A program made the translations under genes and the position numbers. Under the pieces are notes generated by a model. It ran no database searches and was not told the DNA's origin. It saw only the letters and a program-made list of their open reading frames with translations. This document shows positions 14,938 through 21,200 of a stretch of DNA of 21,203 nucleotides, one piece after another (the stretch's first letter is position 1; the number at the start of each line of letters is the position of its first letter). Where the stretch lies: assembly GCA_007133095.1 (NCBI GenBank), contig SLNK01000024.1, positions 1-21,203 on the forward strand, given 5' to 3'. The stretch is from Candidatus Peregrinibacteria bacterium (GTDB lineage: Bacteria; Patescibacteriota; Gracilibacteria; UBA1369; LOWO2-01-FULL-3).

Positions 14938-16017
14938 TTACAACATTTCTGCGAATTTATCGAAAAAATGTTTTGTGTCGGTTGGGCCGGGTTTTGCTTC
15001 CGGATGGAATTGACATGAGAAAAACGGGAGTGTTTTGTGCTTTATTCCTTCTACGGTTTTATCGTTTGCGTTTCTTAACCAGACTTTCCAGCCGGGCTTT
15101 AATGTTTTTTCTTTTATCGCAAAGCTGTGATTTTGGCTGGTTATGTAGCATCTGCCCGTTTCTTCGTCTATGCAGGGTTGATTTTGTGATCTATGTCCGA
15201 ATTTTAACTTGTATGTTTGTGCTCCGGAGGCCAGTCCCATGATTTGTGTTCCCAGACATATCCCAAAAATCGGTTTTTTTAACTTCATTGCTTTTTTGAT
15301 ATTTTCCTGAAGCTCCGTAAGCATTGCGGGATCTCCCGGGCCGTTGGAAATAAAGACTCCGTCAAATTTGTGACCCGCTGATACAAAATCGTAGTTCCAG
15401 GGGACGCGTATCACGGATATGTTTCTATCCAAAAGGCTTCTTAAGATGTTGTTTTTCATCCCGCAGTCCACACAAACTACTGTTTTCTTTCCTCTTTTGT
15501 ATGTTTGCGGTTTTTTAATTGAAACTTGAGATGCAAGATTTTCAAGATCCGGATTGTAAAATTCAATATTTTCTTTTGAAGGGGTGTCTTCGTGAATAAT
15601 TTTTCCGAGCAATGTTCCGTGTTCTCTAAGCTTTTGAGTGAGAGCTCTTGTATCTATGCCGGTTATTGCGGGAATGTTATTTTTTTTCAGCCAGTCTCCC
15701 AAAGATTTTTTTGCGTCCCATTGGCTGTAATTTTCAGAATACTCGCTTACCACCAATCCTTTTATGTGGAGTTTTGAACTTTCAAATCTTTTTTCTATTC
15801 CGTCTTTATCTTTGCAGTTTCCGCCAACTCCGTAATTTCCGGCCAGCGGATACGTTAATACTATGATTTGTCCGGTGTAGGATGGATCTGTAAAACTTTC
15901 CGGATATCCTGTCATGCCCGTACTGAAAACTACTTCCCCCGCGGAAGATGTGTCCGCACCGAATGATTTCCCCTGAAGCTTGGTGCCGTCCTTAAGGACA
16001 AGAGTAGCCTTTTTCAT
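14938..16017 (-). CDS. carA: Carbamoyl-phosphate synthase small subunit
   Basis: Glutaminase subunit that feeds ammonia to CarB for carbamoyl phosphate, the first step of pyrimidine (and arginine) synthesis. The 359 residues are full length. The N-terminal CPSase domain shows SAGEVVFSTGMTGYPESFTD and GNYGVGG. The C-terminal class I amidotransferase has the FISNGPGDP strand, nucleophile C254 in FGICLGTQIMGLA and the H338/E340 pair in CQFHPEAKPGP, so the triad is complete. The ATG at 16015-16017 is fixed by the -10 element 8 nt upstream. carB, its obligate partner and usual neighbour, is not in the window, and carA is on the opposite strand from pyrBCDK. Confidence 0.96.
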   Translation of the reverse strand: MKKATLVLKDGTKLQGKSFGADTSSAGEVVFSTGMTGYPESFTDPSYTGQIIVLTYPLAGNYGVGGNCKDKDGIEKRFESSKLHIKGLVVSEYSENYSQWDAKKSLGDWLKKNNIPAITGIDTRALTQKLREHGTLLGKIIHEDTPSKENIEFYNPDLENLASQVSIKKPQTYKRGKKTVVCVDCGMKNNILRSLLDRNISVIRVPWNYDFVSAGHKFDGVFISNGPGDPAMLTELQENIKKAMKLKKPIFGICLGTQIMGLASGAQTYKLKFGHRSQNQPCIDEETGRCYITSQNHSFAIKEKTLKPGWKVWLRNANDKTVEGIKHKTLPFFSCQFHPEAKPGPTDTKHFFDKFAEML

Positions 16018-16025
16018 TTGGAGTC

Positions 16026-16054
16026 ATTGTAGTTATGAGGGGTGATTAGCGCAA
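16026..16054 (-). promoter_or_regulatory. carA promoter, leaderless or nearly so
   Basis: On the minus strand TTGCGC (16049-16054), a 17-bp spacer and TACAAT (16026-16031). The -10 ends 8 nt before the carA ATG, which puts the expected transcription start at the start codon or one base before it. No room for a pyrimidine-responsive leader or attenuator remains. Confidence 0.6.
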
Positions 16055-16089
16055 GAGAAATAATTTTGTAAAAAAAGTGCTTTAGGGGC

Positions 16090-16118
16090 TTGCAATTATT
16101 TTTAAATCATGCTATTAT
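16090..16118 (+). promoter_or_regulatory. Promoter of second structured RNA candidate
   Basis: TTGCAA (16090-16095), a 17-bp spacer and TATTAT (16113-16118). The expected start near 16125 lies just before the A-rich 5' arm of the RNA candidate; no ORF follows in this orientation until pyrB. Confidence 0.55.
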
Positions 16119-16124
16119 GTATGT

Positions 16125-16452
16125 GTTCTTTGAAAAATAAAAATAAAAAATAGCCTTTGAACCTTGGGGTACAAGCGGTGATAAGCTTTTAGAGCTCGTC
16201 CTTTAGAACTTATCGTCGCTTGCGCCTCAAGCTTCAATTGTCATTAGTAGACATTTTCGTAATTTCTTCCCAAAGATTTTACGGTTATCGTCAACTCGCT
16301 TCAAACGGGTTTAGGTGTTTGAAGAGAAGTAACGAGCGAATTATAGATCGAGGCAACTTGATTTATAGGGGATTGATTCAGTAATGCATCAGTTTTCCAC
16401 TTTAAACTCTGTTCGCAGTCGAATTTGTTAATTGGAACTTGAGGCTTTTTTT
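16125..16452 (+). ncRNA. Structured RNA candidate of about 330 nt with paired ends, class unknown
   Basis: The 5' and 3' ends can pair: AGCCT (16152-16156) with AGGCT (16442-16446), extended by the preceding A run against the final T run. Next to the 5' arm is a 25-bp hairpin at 16157-16237. It consists of TTGAA/TTCAA, CTTGGGG/CCTCAAG and a 13-bp AAGCGGTGATAAG/CTTATCGTCGCTT helix with two wobbles. Further stems are CGTAA/TTACG (near 16260-16283), TTCAAAC/GTTTGAA inside CTCG/CGAG (near 16290-16340) and ATAGATC/GATTTAT after it. The strand is chosen from the upstream promoter and the closing T run, but a minus-strand transcript would fold in much the same way. No tmRNA, RNase P or 6S signature was found. 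Confidence 0.45.
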
Positions 16453-16464
16453 GTGTCTAATTTT

Positions 16465-16557
16465 TTAACCGAGATTGCTTATGAGGGCGAAGGCTCCCGT
16501 TGAAGCGAACAAGAATGCCAGCGCAATAAGCGGGAGGTTTGAAAGTAGCTTTCTCAT
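16465..16557 (-). CDS. Short hydrophobic peptide, 30 codons
   Basis: A 30-residue frame starting ATG at 16555-16557 and ending TAA. It has a positive N terminus (MRKLLSNLP), a hydrophobic core (LIALAFLFASTG) and AFALISNLG at the end. This is the profile of a signal peptide or a tiny single-pass membrane protein, and AFA would fit a signal-peptidase site. A promoter with TTGCCA-17 bp-TAAATT lies upstream, giving a leader of about 25 nt. It converges on the structured RNA candidate, whose end lies 12 bp away. No homologue is recognised. Chance cannot be excluded for so short a frame; the promoter and the textbook hydrophobic pattern are the support. Confidence 0.4.
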   Translation of the reverse strand: MRKLLSNLPLIALAFLFASTGAFALISNLG

Positions 16558-16587
16558 GTTTCTTGGATTAGATTTTAAGCCTATTCG

Positions 16588-16616
16588 AATTTAGCATTTT
16601 TTGTAGGATTTGGCAA
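16588..16616 (-). promoter_or_regulatory. Possible promoter of the 30-codon peptide gene
   Basis: On the minus strand TTGCCA (16611-16616), 17 bp, TAAATT (16588-16593). Only the first hexamer is a good match. Confidence 0.4.
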
Positions 16617-16660
16617 CTAAATCGTGCAAAAAGGGTGCAGTTTTCCGATTGTTAAATAAC

Positions 16661-16812
16661 GGGCATGCCATGCGATTCTCCACGAGGCACCGGCGGACGA
16701 CTTTCTCCAGCGGAAAGTCTGCCTTGACCTCGTGAAAAACGCAAAAACTTTGTTTTTGACCAAGCCGTTTTTCGCTCGGACATGCCTCTTTGGAGAATCG
16801 TATGGCATGCCC
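16661..16812 (+). repeat. 152-bp palindromic repeat element, copy 1
   Basis: The outer arms pair over about 27 bp: GGGCATGCCAT with ATGGCATGCCC, CGATTCTCCA with TGGAGAATCG, and GAGGCA with TGCCTC. Inside is an 89-bp core (16689-16777) shared without gaps with copy 2. It contains a 7-bp hairpin GACTTTC/GAAAGTC with loop TCCAGCG, then a 10-bp GTGAAAAACG/CGTTTTTCGC stem enclosing CAAAAAC-TTT-GTTTTTG. An invariant CTTG before this stem can pair with CAAG inside it, forming a possible pseudoknot. There are no transposase genes or obvious target duplications. It lies upstream of pyrB, in the same orientation as copy 2. Confidence 0.85.
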
Positions 16813-16834
16813 GCTTTCAGCTTTTCAAAATAAC

Positions 16835-16849
16835 TGTTCTTTTTGAACA
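16835..16849 (+). promoter_or_regulatory. Inverted repeat upstream of pyrB
   Basis: TGTTC and GAACA are separated by five T, a perfect small palindrome about 100 bp before pyrB. It could be an operator or a leader hairpin. No clear pyrB promoter was found; candidates near 16887-16917 (TTGCTT with TTTAAT, 19-bp spacing) are weak. No PyrR-binding element was seen in this leader. Confidence 0.25.
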
Positions 16850-16946
16850 TCGTGCATTCTGGAGGTTTGTGAAGTCGCAGGTTGAATTGCTTTACATGGG
16901 GTGGTCTTTGTTTTAATCTTTATCAGAGATCAAATAAGAAAATTTC

Positions 16947-17882
16947 ATGCACGAGGTTGAACACATTTTATCCACGGATCAGTTTGGGAGGGATGAGTTG
17001 TTGGCTTTGTTCGAGCAGGCCGATGAGATGGAAAAAATTTTGGAAGTGGGAGGGGAGGATGTTTTGCATGGCAAGATAATGGCAACTCTTTTCTTTGAGC
17101 CATCTACAAGAACTCGTTTTAGTTTTGAGTCCGCGATGTTGAGACTGGGAGGCAGGGTGATAAGCAATGCCGATATGGCAAACACTTCCTCTTTGAAGAA
17201 GCAGGAAACTCTTGAGGATACGGGACGAACCGTTTCGCAGATGGCGGATGTTATCGTTATGAGACATCCGGATGCAGGATCCGTGGCCAAGCTTGCCAGT
17301 TTTTGCGATGTTCCGGTTATTAACGGCGGTGACGGCCCGAGTGATCATCCGACTCAAGGATTACTGGACCTTTACACTATTTGGAAGGAGAAAGGAAGTT
17401 TGGACGGTTTGACAGTTGGGATGGTTGGGGATTTGAAGTTTGGGCGGGTTGTTCATTCTCAATGCAAATTATTGAAAGAGTTTGATGTAAAATTTATTTT
17501 TGTGTCACCTAAGGGATTGGAAGTGCCTGCTGAAATTGCCGAGGAACTTGCGGATGCGGGGTGTGAAATCGAATTGTCTGAAAATTTGGAGGAGATTATT
17601 GAGAAAATGGATGTTATTAGCATGACGCGGGTACAGGAAGAGAGATTTGAAGATAAGAGCGATTATGAAAAATATGCGGGGGCTTATGTTTTGGACGAAT
17701 CTTTAATGAAAAAAGCCAAGAATGATGCAATTGTCATTCATCCGTTACCGCGTGTTGACGAAATTTCTCCGGAGGTTGATGAAGATCCCAGAGCAAAGTA
17801 TTTTGAACAACCGAAAAACGGGGTGGCGGTGAGGATGGCTTTGTTGAAAAAACTTTTAATAGGAGAAAACGATAATCTGTAA
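16947..17882 (+). CDS. pyrB: Aspartate carbamoyltransferase catalytic chain
   Basis: Condenses carbamoyl phosphate and aspartate, the committed step of pyrimidine synthesis. The 311 residues match the catalytic chain length. Carbamoyl-phosphate binding is by STRT at 53-56 in FFEPSTRTRFSFESA, the mobile-loop lysine in SSLKKQET (near 84), RHPDAGSV and HPTQ at 134-137 in GGDGPSDHPTQGLLDL. The aspartate domain has GDLKFGRVVHS, SMTRVQEERF and VIHPLPRVDEI. All key residues are present. There is no regulatory chain gene (pyrI) next to it, so it is likely a simple trimer. The ATG at 16947 follows an AT-rich leader without Shine-Dalgarno. pyrC follows after 2 nt. Confidence 0.97.
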   Translation: MHEVEHILSTDQFGRDELLALFEQADEMEKILEVGGEDVLHGKIMATLFFEPSTRTRFSFESAMLRLGGRVISNADMANTSSLKKQETLEDTGRTVSQMADVIVMRHPDAGSVAKLASFCDVPVINGGDGPSDHPTQGLLDLYTIWKEKGSLDGLTVGMVGDLKFGRVVHSQCKLLKEFDVKFIFVSPKGLEVPAEIAEELADAGCEIELSENLEEIIEKMDVISMTRVQEERFEDKSDYEKYAGAYVLDESLMKKAKNDAIVIHPLPRVDEISPEVDEDPRAKYFEQPKNGVAVRMALLKKLLIGENDNL

Positions 17883-17884
17883 TT

Positions 17885-19177
17885 ATGGGGAGAATTCTTT
17901 TAAAGGGCGGTCAAATAGGATCATCTGCAGGCGTTTATGATGCGCATGTCCTTATTGAGGACGGGAAAATAATTGATACGTACAATTGGGATGAAGAGCC
18001 TGAAGCCGATGAAGTTATTGATTGTGAAGGAAAGCTGATTTTGCCCGGACTGATTGACGCGCATGTTCATTTGAGAGAACCCGGACAGTCTCATAAAGAA
18101 GATTGGGAAACCGGTTCTTCCGCCGCTGTTGCCGGGGGAGTTACCACCGTTTTGGACATGCCGAATAATGATCCGCCGGTAGTGACGATGGCCGATTTGG
18201 AAGCCAAACGTGAGTTGGTCCGCGGAAGATCGTATTGCAATTACGGCTTGTATATCGGATTTAATGGAGAAAATTTGGATGAAATAAATTCTTCCGATGC
18301 TGTGGCGGTTAAATTTTTTGGATGTGATTCGACCGGAGACATGGGGGTTCGCGGGGAAGCTGCTGTGAAGGAGTTGTTTGGGAAGTCTAATAAATTGATT
18401 GTTGTTCATGCGGAGGATGCCGATTGTATCGAAAAAAATTCAAAAACTTATTCGAATGATTCGTCCCCGAGTGTTCATTCAAAAATTCGGTCTCCGGAAT
18501 GTGCGGTTATTGCCGTGAAAAAGTTTTGCGAGATAGCTGAAAGGCTCGGAGCCCGCTTGCATGTTGCTCATGTCTCTACCGAGGGAGAGTTGGCGGTTTT
18601 GAATGAATTTCAGAAAATCACATGTGAAGTTTCGCCTCATCATCTTATGCTTTGCGAGGATGACTATGAAGCTCTCGGGAATTTTTTAAGAGTTAATCCG
18701 CCGGTGCGTAGTCGGAACGATATTTTTGCTTTGTGGAAGGGTTTGAAGTTTGGGGAGATTGATATTATAGCTACGGATCATGCTCCTCATACGATTGAAG
18801 AAAAAGAACGGGATTATCTTAAAACTCCGTCCGGAGTTCCGGAATTGGATACTCTCGGCCCGATTTTGTTTAATTCAATTAACGATGAGGGGCTTACGGA
18901 AGCGGAAGTTGTTAAGCTTTGCTGTGAGAAGCCCGCGGAAATTTTCGGACTGAAAGGAAAGGGGCGGATTGAGGCCGGGTTTGATGCCGATATTGTTGTG
19001 GTGGATATGGATTTGGAACGAAAAATAGAAAAGGTAAATTTGTTTACCAAATGTGGCTGGTCGCCTTATGAGGGAATGTCTTTGAAGGGATGGCCAATTA
19101 TGACTTTTGTCGGAGGGGAGTTGGTTTTTAAAGGCGGAAAGATTGTTGGGGGCAAGGCGGGCAAAGAGTGTTTGTGA
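17885..19177 (+). CDS. pyrC: Dihydroorotase (class I type, zinc-dependent)
   Basis: Cyclises carbamoyl-aspartate to dihydroorotate. The 430 residues match the longer class I form found beside pyrB, not the shorter E. coli type. The amidohydrolase metal site starts with H60 and H62 in DAHVHLREPGQSH. It continues with the WETGSSAAVAGGVTTVLDMP strand, the HVAHVS and CEVSPHHLM histidines, and the catalytic Asp in ATDHAPHT. The PSGVPELDTLGP loop and a C-terminal composite-domain strand (GRIEAGFDADIVVVDMD) are also present. The ATG lies 2 nt after the pyrB stop (TAATTATG). It ends in UGA, and a UAA follows in frame 12 codons later. It is functional by inspection. Confidence 0.96.
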   Translation: MGRILLKGGQIGSSAGVYDAHVLIEDGKIIDTYNWDEEPEADEVIDCEGKLILPGLIDAHVHLREPGQSHKEDWETGSSAAVAGGVTTVLDMPNNDPPVVTMADLEAKRELVRGRSYCNYGLYIGFNGENLDEINSSDAVAVKFFGCDSTGDMGVRGEAAVKELFGKSNKLIVVHAEDADCIEKNSKTYSNDSSPSVHSKIRSPECAVIAVKKFCEIAERLGARLHVAHVSTEGELAVLNEFQKITCEVSPHHLMLCEDDYEALGNFLRVNPPVRSRNDIFALWKGLKFGEIDIIATDHAPHTIEEKERDYLKTPSGVPELDTLGPILFNSINDEGLTEAEVVKLCCEKPAEIFGLKGKGRIEAGFDADIVVVDMDLERKIEKVNLFTKCGWSPYEGMSLKGWPIMTFVGGELVFKGGKIVGGKAGKECL

Positions 19178-19213
19178 GATGTTGTGTTTTCTGATAAAGT
19201 TTTGCGGGAATAA

Positions 19214-19219
19214 TATAAG
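19214..19219 (+). promoter_or_regulatory. Possible -10 element for leaderless pyrD transcript
   Basis: TATAAG ends 6 nt before the pyrD ATG, the same spacing as at the VIT1 gene. It sits in the only sizeable gap (48 bp) inside the pyr cluster. No good -35 hexamer is present, so activity is uncertain. Confidence 0.4.
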
Positions 19220-19225
19220 ATTATC

Positions 19226-20146
19226 ATGGCCAATCTTTCAGTGAAGTTTTGCGGAGTAAAATTTGAAAATCCGACCGTATTGGCATCGGGGATTTTGGGT
19301 GTTACGGCCGCGTCTTTGAAAAATGTCGTTAAGAACGGAGCGGGAGGAGTTACAACAAAATCGATCTGGCTGGAAGAACATCCGGGGCATAAAAATCCTA
19401 CAATGTTTGGTACCGAACATTGGTTTTTGAATGCTGTCGGGCTTTCCGATGCGGGTGTTGATAAGGCTGTGGAAGAAACTTTTCCGGAATATAACAAAGA
19501 TAAAAAAGCTCCTATAATTGCGAATATAGTGGAATCTTCCGCGGAACGATTTGCGAAGCTGACGGAAAAAATCGATAAATGTGATCCGGATATAATTGAG
19601 CTTAATTTGGGATGTCCGAATGTGGAGGATTCTCATGGGAAGCCGTTTGCGTGTGTTGCCGCTGATGCCGCGAAAATTGTTAAGATTTGCCGGGAGCGCA
19701 CAAGGAAGCCGTTAATCGTAAAACTTACTCCGAATGTTGCCAGTATAGCTTCTGTTGCGGAGGCTTGCGCGAAGGCGGGGGCGGACGGGTTTTGCGCAAT
19801 AAATACTTTGTATGGCATGGGGATTGATATAAATTTGCGTCGTCCCATTTTGGCGAACAAATCCGGTGGACTTTCCGGTCCCGGAATAAAGCCATCCGCC
19901 GTAAAGGCCGTGTATGATATTTACAAGGCTACAAAATTGCCGATAGTCGGAACCGGGGGAATTATGACGGGGGAGGACGCGATTGAGATTATGATGGCCG
20001 GAGCGAGATTGGTTGGCATGGGAACAATGGTTTATTACAGAGGAGCTGAAGGCTTTGGGAAGGTTGTTGAAGAAATAGCTGAATGGTGCGATAAAAACGG
20101 GGTTAAAAATTTGGAAGAAATTATCGGATGCGCGCATGAAGCTTAG
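19226..20146 (+). CDS. pyrD: Dihydroorotate dehydrogenase, class 1B catalytic subunit
   Basis: Oxidises dihydroorotate to orotate with FMN, passing electrons to PyrK. The 306 residues match class 1B PyrD (about 300-310). Features are LSVKFCGVKFENPTVLASG at the N terminus, the GGVTTKSI strand and catalytic Cys130 in ELNLGCPNVED. The FMN-binding elements VKLTPNV, AINTLYGMGID, GGLSGPGIKP and GTGGIMTGEDAIE complete it. Cys rather than Ser as the base, with pyrK directly downstream, makes class 1B secure, so the final acceptor is NAD+ rather than quinone. It may have its own leaderless promoter and also read-through from pyrBC. It ends 21 nt before pyrK. Confidence 0.97.
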   Translation: MANLSVKFCGVKFENPTVLASGILGVTAASLKNVVKNGAGGVTTKSIWLEEHPGHKNPTMFGTEHWFLNAVGLSDAGVDKAVEETFPEYNKDKKAPIIANIVESSAERFAKLTEKIDKCDPDIIELNLGCPNVEDSHGKPFACVAADAAKIVKICRERTRKPLIVKLTPNVASIASVAEACAKAGADGFCAINTLYGMGIDINLRRPILANKSGGLSGPGIKPSAVKAVYDIYKATKLPIVGTGGIMTGEDAIEIMMAGARLVGMGTMVYYRGAEGFGKVVEEIAEWCDKNGVKNLEEIIGCAHEA

Positions 20147-20167
20147 AATTTATATTAAAATTGTTTT

Positions 20168-20980
20168 ATGAATATAAAAAAATTTGACTCTCGGTTTCAA
20201 ATTTTGAAGATTGCGAGAATCGTTAAAGAAAATTCCGTGACGAAAACGTTTGTTTTTGACTATTCTTTGGGAGCTAAGCCCGGGCAATTCATCATGTTGT
20301 GGATACCCGGAGTTGATGAAAAGCCGATGTCGGTGGCGTTTGATGATGGTAAAGAATTTTGGATAACTGTCTGCAAGGTTGGGCCGGCTTCGGAGGCTTT
20401 GCATAAAATGGAGGTGGGGGATAAGGTGGGGATTCGTGGGCCTTTTGGGACTTTTTATACTTTTTCCAAAGGGGATCATTTGGCGCTTGTTGGCGGCGGA
20501 TATGGTGCGGCGCCCATGTATTTTTCCGCTTATGAGGCAACCAAAAAAGGATGTAAGGTTGATTTTTTTCTGGGAGCCAGAAACAAGGATTTGCTTTCTT
20601 ATACACACAAGATTCTTGGCTTGGATAACGTGAAACTTCATATTTCAACAGATGACGGGTCGGCCGGTTTCAAGGGGTTTATTACTGAAGTTTTACAAAA
20701 AGTTTTGAAGGAGCAAAAAATCGATAAAGTTTTTACGTGCGGACCCGAAAGAATGATGGTTGCGGTTGGAGAAATCGCAGAGAAAGCGGGTGTGAAAAGT
20801 TTTATGTCCATGGAAAAATATATGAAGTGCGGCTTGGGAGTTTGCGGACAATGTGCGATAGATGATACGGGCGAGCTTGTTTGCAAGAAAGGCCCCGTTA
20901 TGAAATTTGATTATTTGAAGAAACTGCCGGAACTGGGGAAGTATCATCGGGATGCGCAAGGGAAGAAGCATTATTACTAG
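20168..20980 (+). CDS. pyrK: Dihydroorotate dehydrogenase electron transfer subunit
   Basis: Iron-sulfur flavoprotein that carries electrons from PyrD's FMN to NAD+. The 270 residues match the family. The FAD domain has PGQFIMLWIPGVDEKPMS, with KPMS at 52-55 in place of the usual RPxS. The NAD-binding loop is GGGYGAAPM (109-117) and the terminal strand is VFTCGPERMM. The [2Fe-2S] cluster ligands are C221, C226, C229 and C239 in the C-terminal CGLGVCGQCAIDDTGELVCK segment. All parts of the transfer chain are present. The ATG at 20168 has no Shine-Dalgarno. It is the last gene of the cluster; repeat copy 2 begins 20 bp after its stop. Confidence 0.95.
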   Translation: MNIKKFDSRFQILKIARIVKENSVTKTFVFDYSLGAKPGQFIMLWIPGVDEKPMSVAFDDGKEFWITVCKVGPASEALHKMEVGDKVGIRGPFGTFYTFSKGDHLALVGGGYGAAPMYFSAYEATKKGCKVDFFLGARNKDLLSYTHKILGLDNVKLHISTDDGSAGFKGFITEVLQKVLKEQKIDKVFTCGPERMMVAVGEIAEKAGVKSFMSMEKYMKCGLGVCGQCAIDDTGELVCKKGPVMKFDYLKKLPELGKYHRDAQGKKHYY

Positions 20981-21000
20981 CGTTTTTCAAATTTTAGAAC

Positions 21001-21153
21001 GACGACTTGCCTGAGAATTCCAAAGAGGTACCGGCGGACGTTTTTCTCCAGCGGAAAAACTGCCTTGAATTCGCGAAAAACGCAAAAACTTTGTTTTCGA
21101 CCAAGCCGTTTTTCGCTCATACATACCTCTTTGAAATTCTCACACAAGTCGTC
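21001..21153 (+). repeat. 153-bp palindromic repeat element, copy 2
   Basis: Its 89-bp core (21030-21118) matches copy 1 at 81 positions with no gaps. The hairpin here is GTTTTTC/GAAAAAC, so two base pairs are changed on both sides. The lower stem has GCGAAAAACG against CGTTTTTCGC, a proper pair where copy 1 has a wobble. The outer arms differ in sequence from copy 1 but again pair with each other: GACGACTTG/CAAGTCGTC, TGAGAATT/AATTCTCA and CAAAGAGGTA/TACCTCTTTG. It lies directly after pyrK and may help end that transcript, though there is no terminal T run. Confidence 0.85.
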
Positions 21154-21171
21154 TTATAAGTTTTGTAAATG

Positions 21172-21200
21172 TTGACCCGGAGGTTTTGGTAATCTATACT
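21172..21200 (+). promoter_or_regulatory. Promoter reading out of the window
   Basis: TTGACC (21172-21177), a 17-bp spacer and TATACT (21195-21200). A strong match, 19 bp beyond repeat copy 2. Its transcript starts at or past the window edge, so the gene it serves is not visible. Confidence 0.6.

Noticed and set aside
16125..16452. tmRNA on the minus strand, suggested by ATTCGACTGCG
   Set aside because: No T-arm partner, no acceptor-like ends with CCA and no alanine-rich tag frame.
16617..16850. A 77-residue minus-strand frame between the small peptide gene and pyrB
   Set aside because: It runs straight through the palindromic repeat, which explains its openness; the composition is Arg/Lys/Ser-rich with no recognisable motif, and its counterpart is not maintained in copy 2.
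17885..19226. Reassigned UGA codon (code 25), as in some CPR lineages
   Set aside because: pyrC ends in UGA at its normal family length, and no gene in the window needs UGA read as an amino acid.
16661..21153. Composite transposon or insertion sequence carrying pyrBCDK
   Set aside because: No transposase, no terminal target duplications, and the two flanking copies are too short and too diverged in their arms to be intact insertion sequences.
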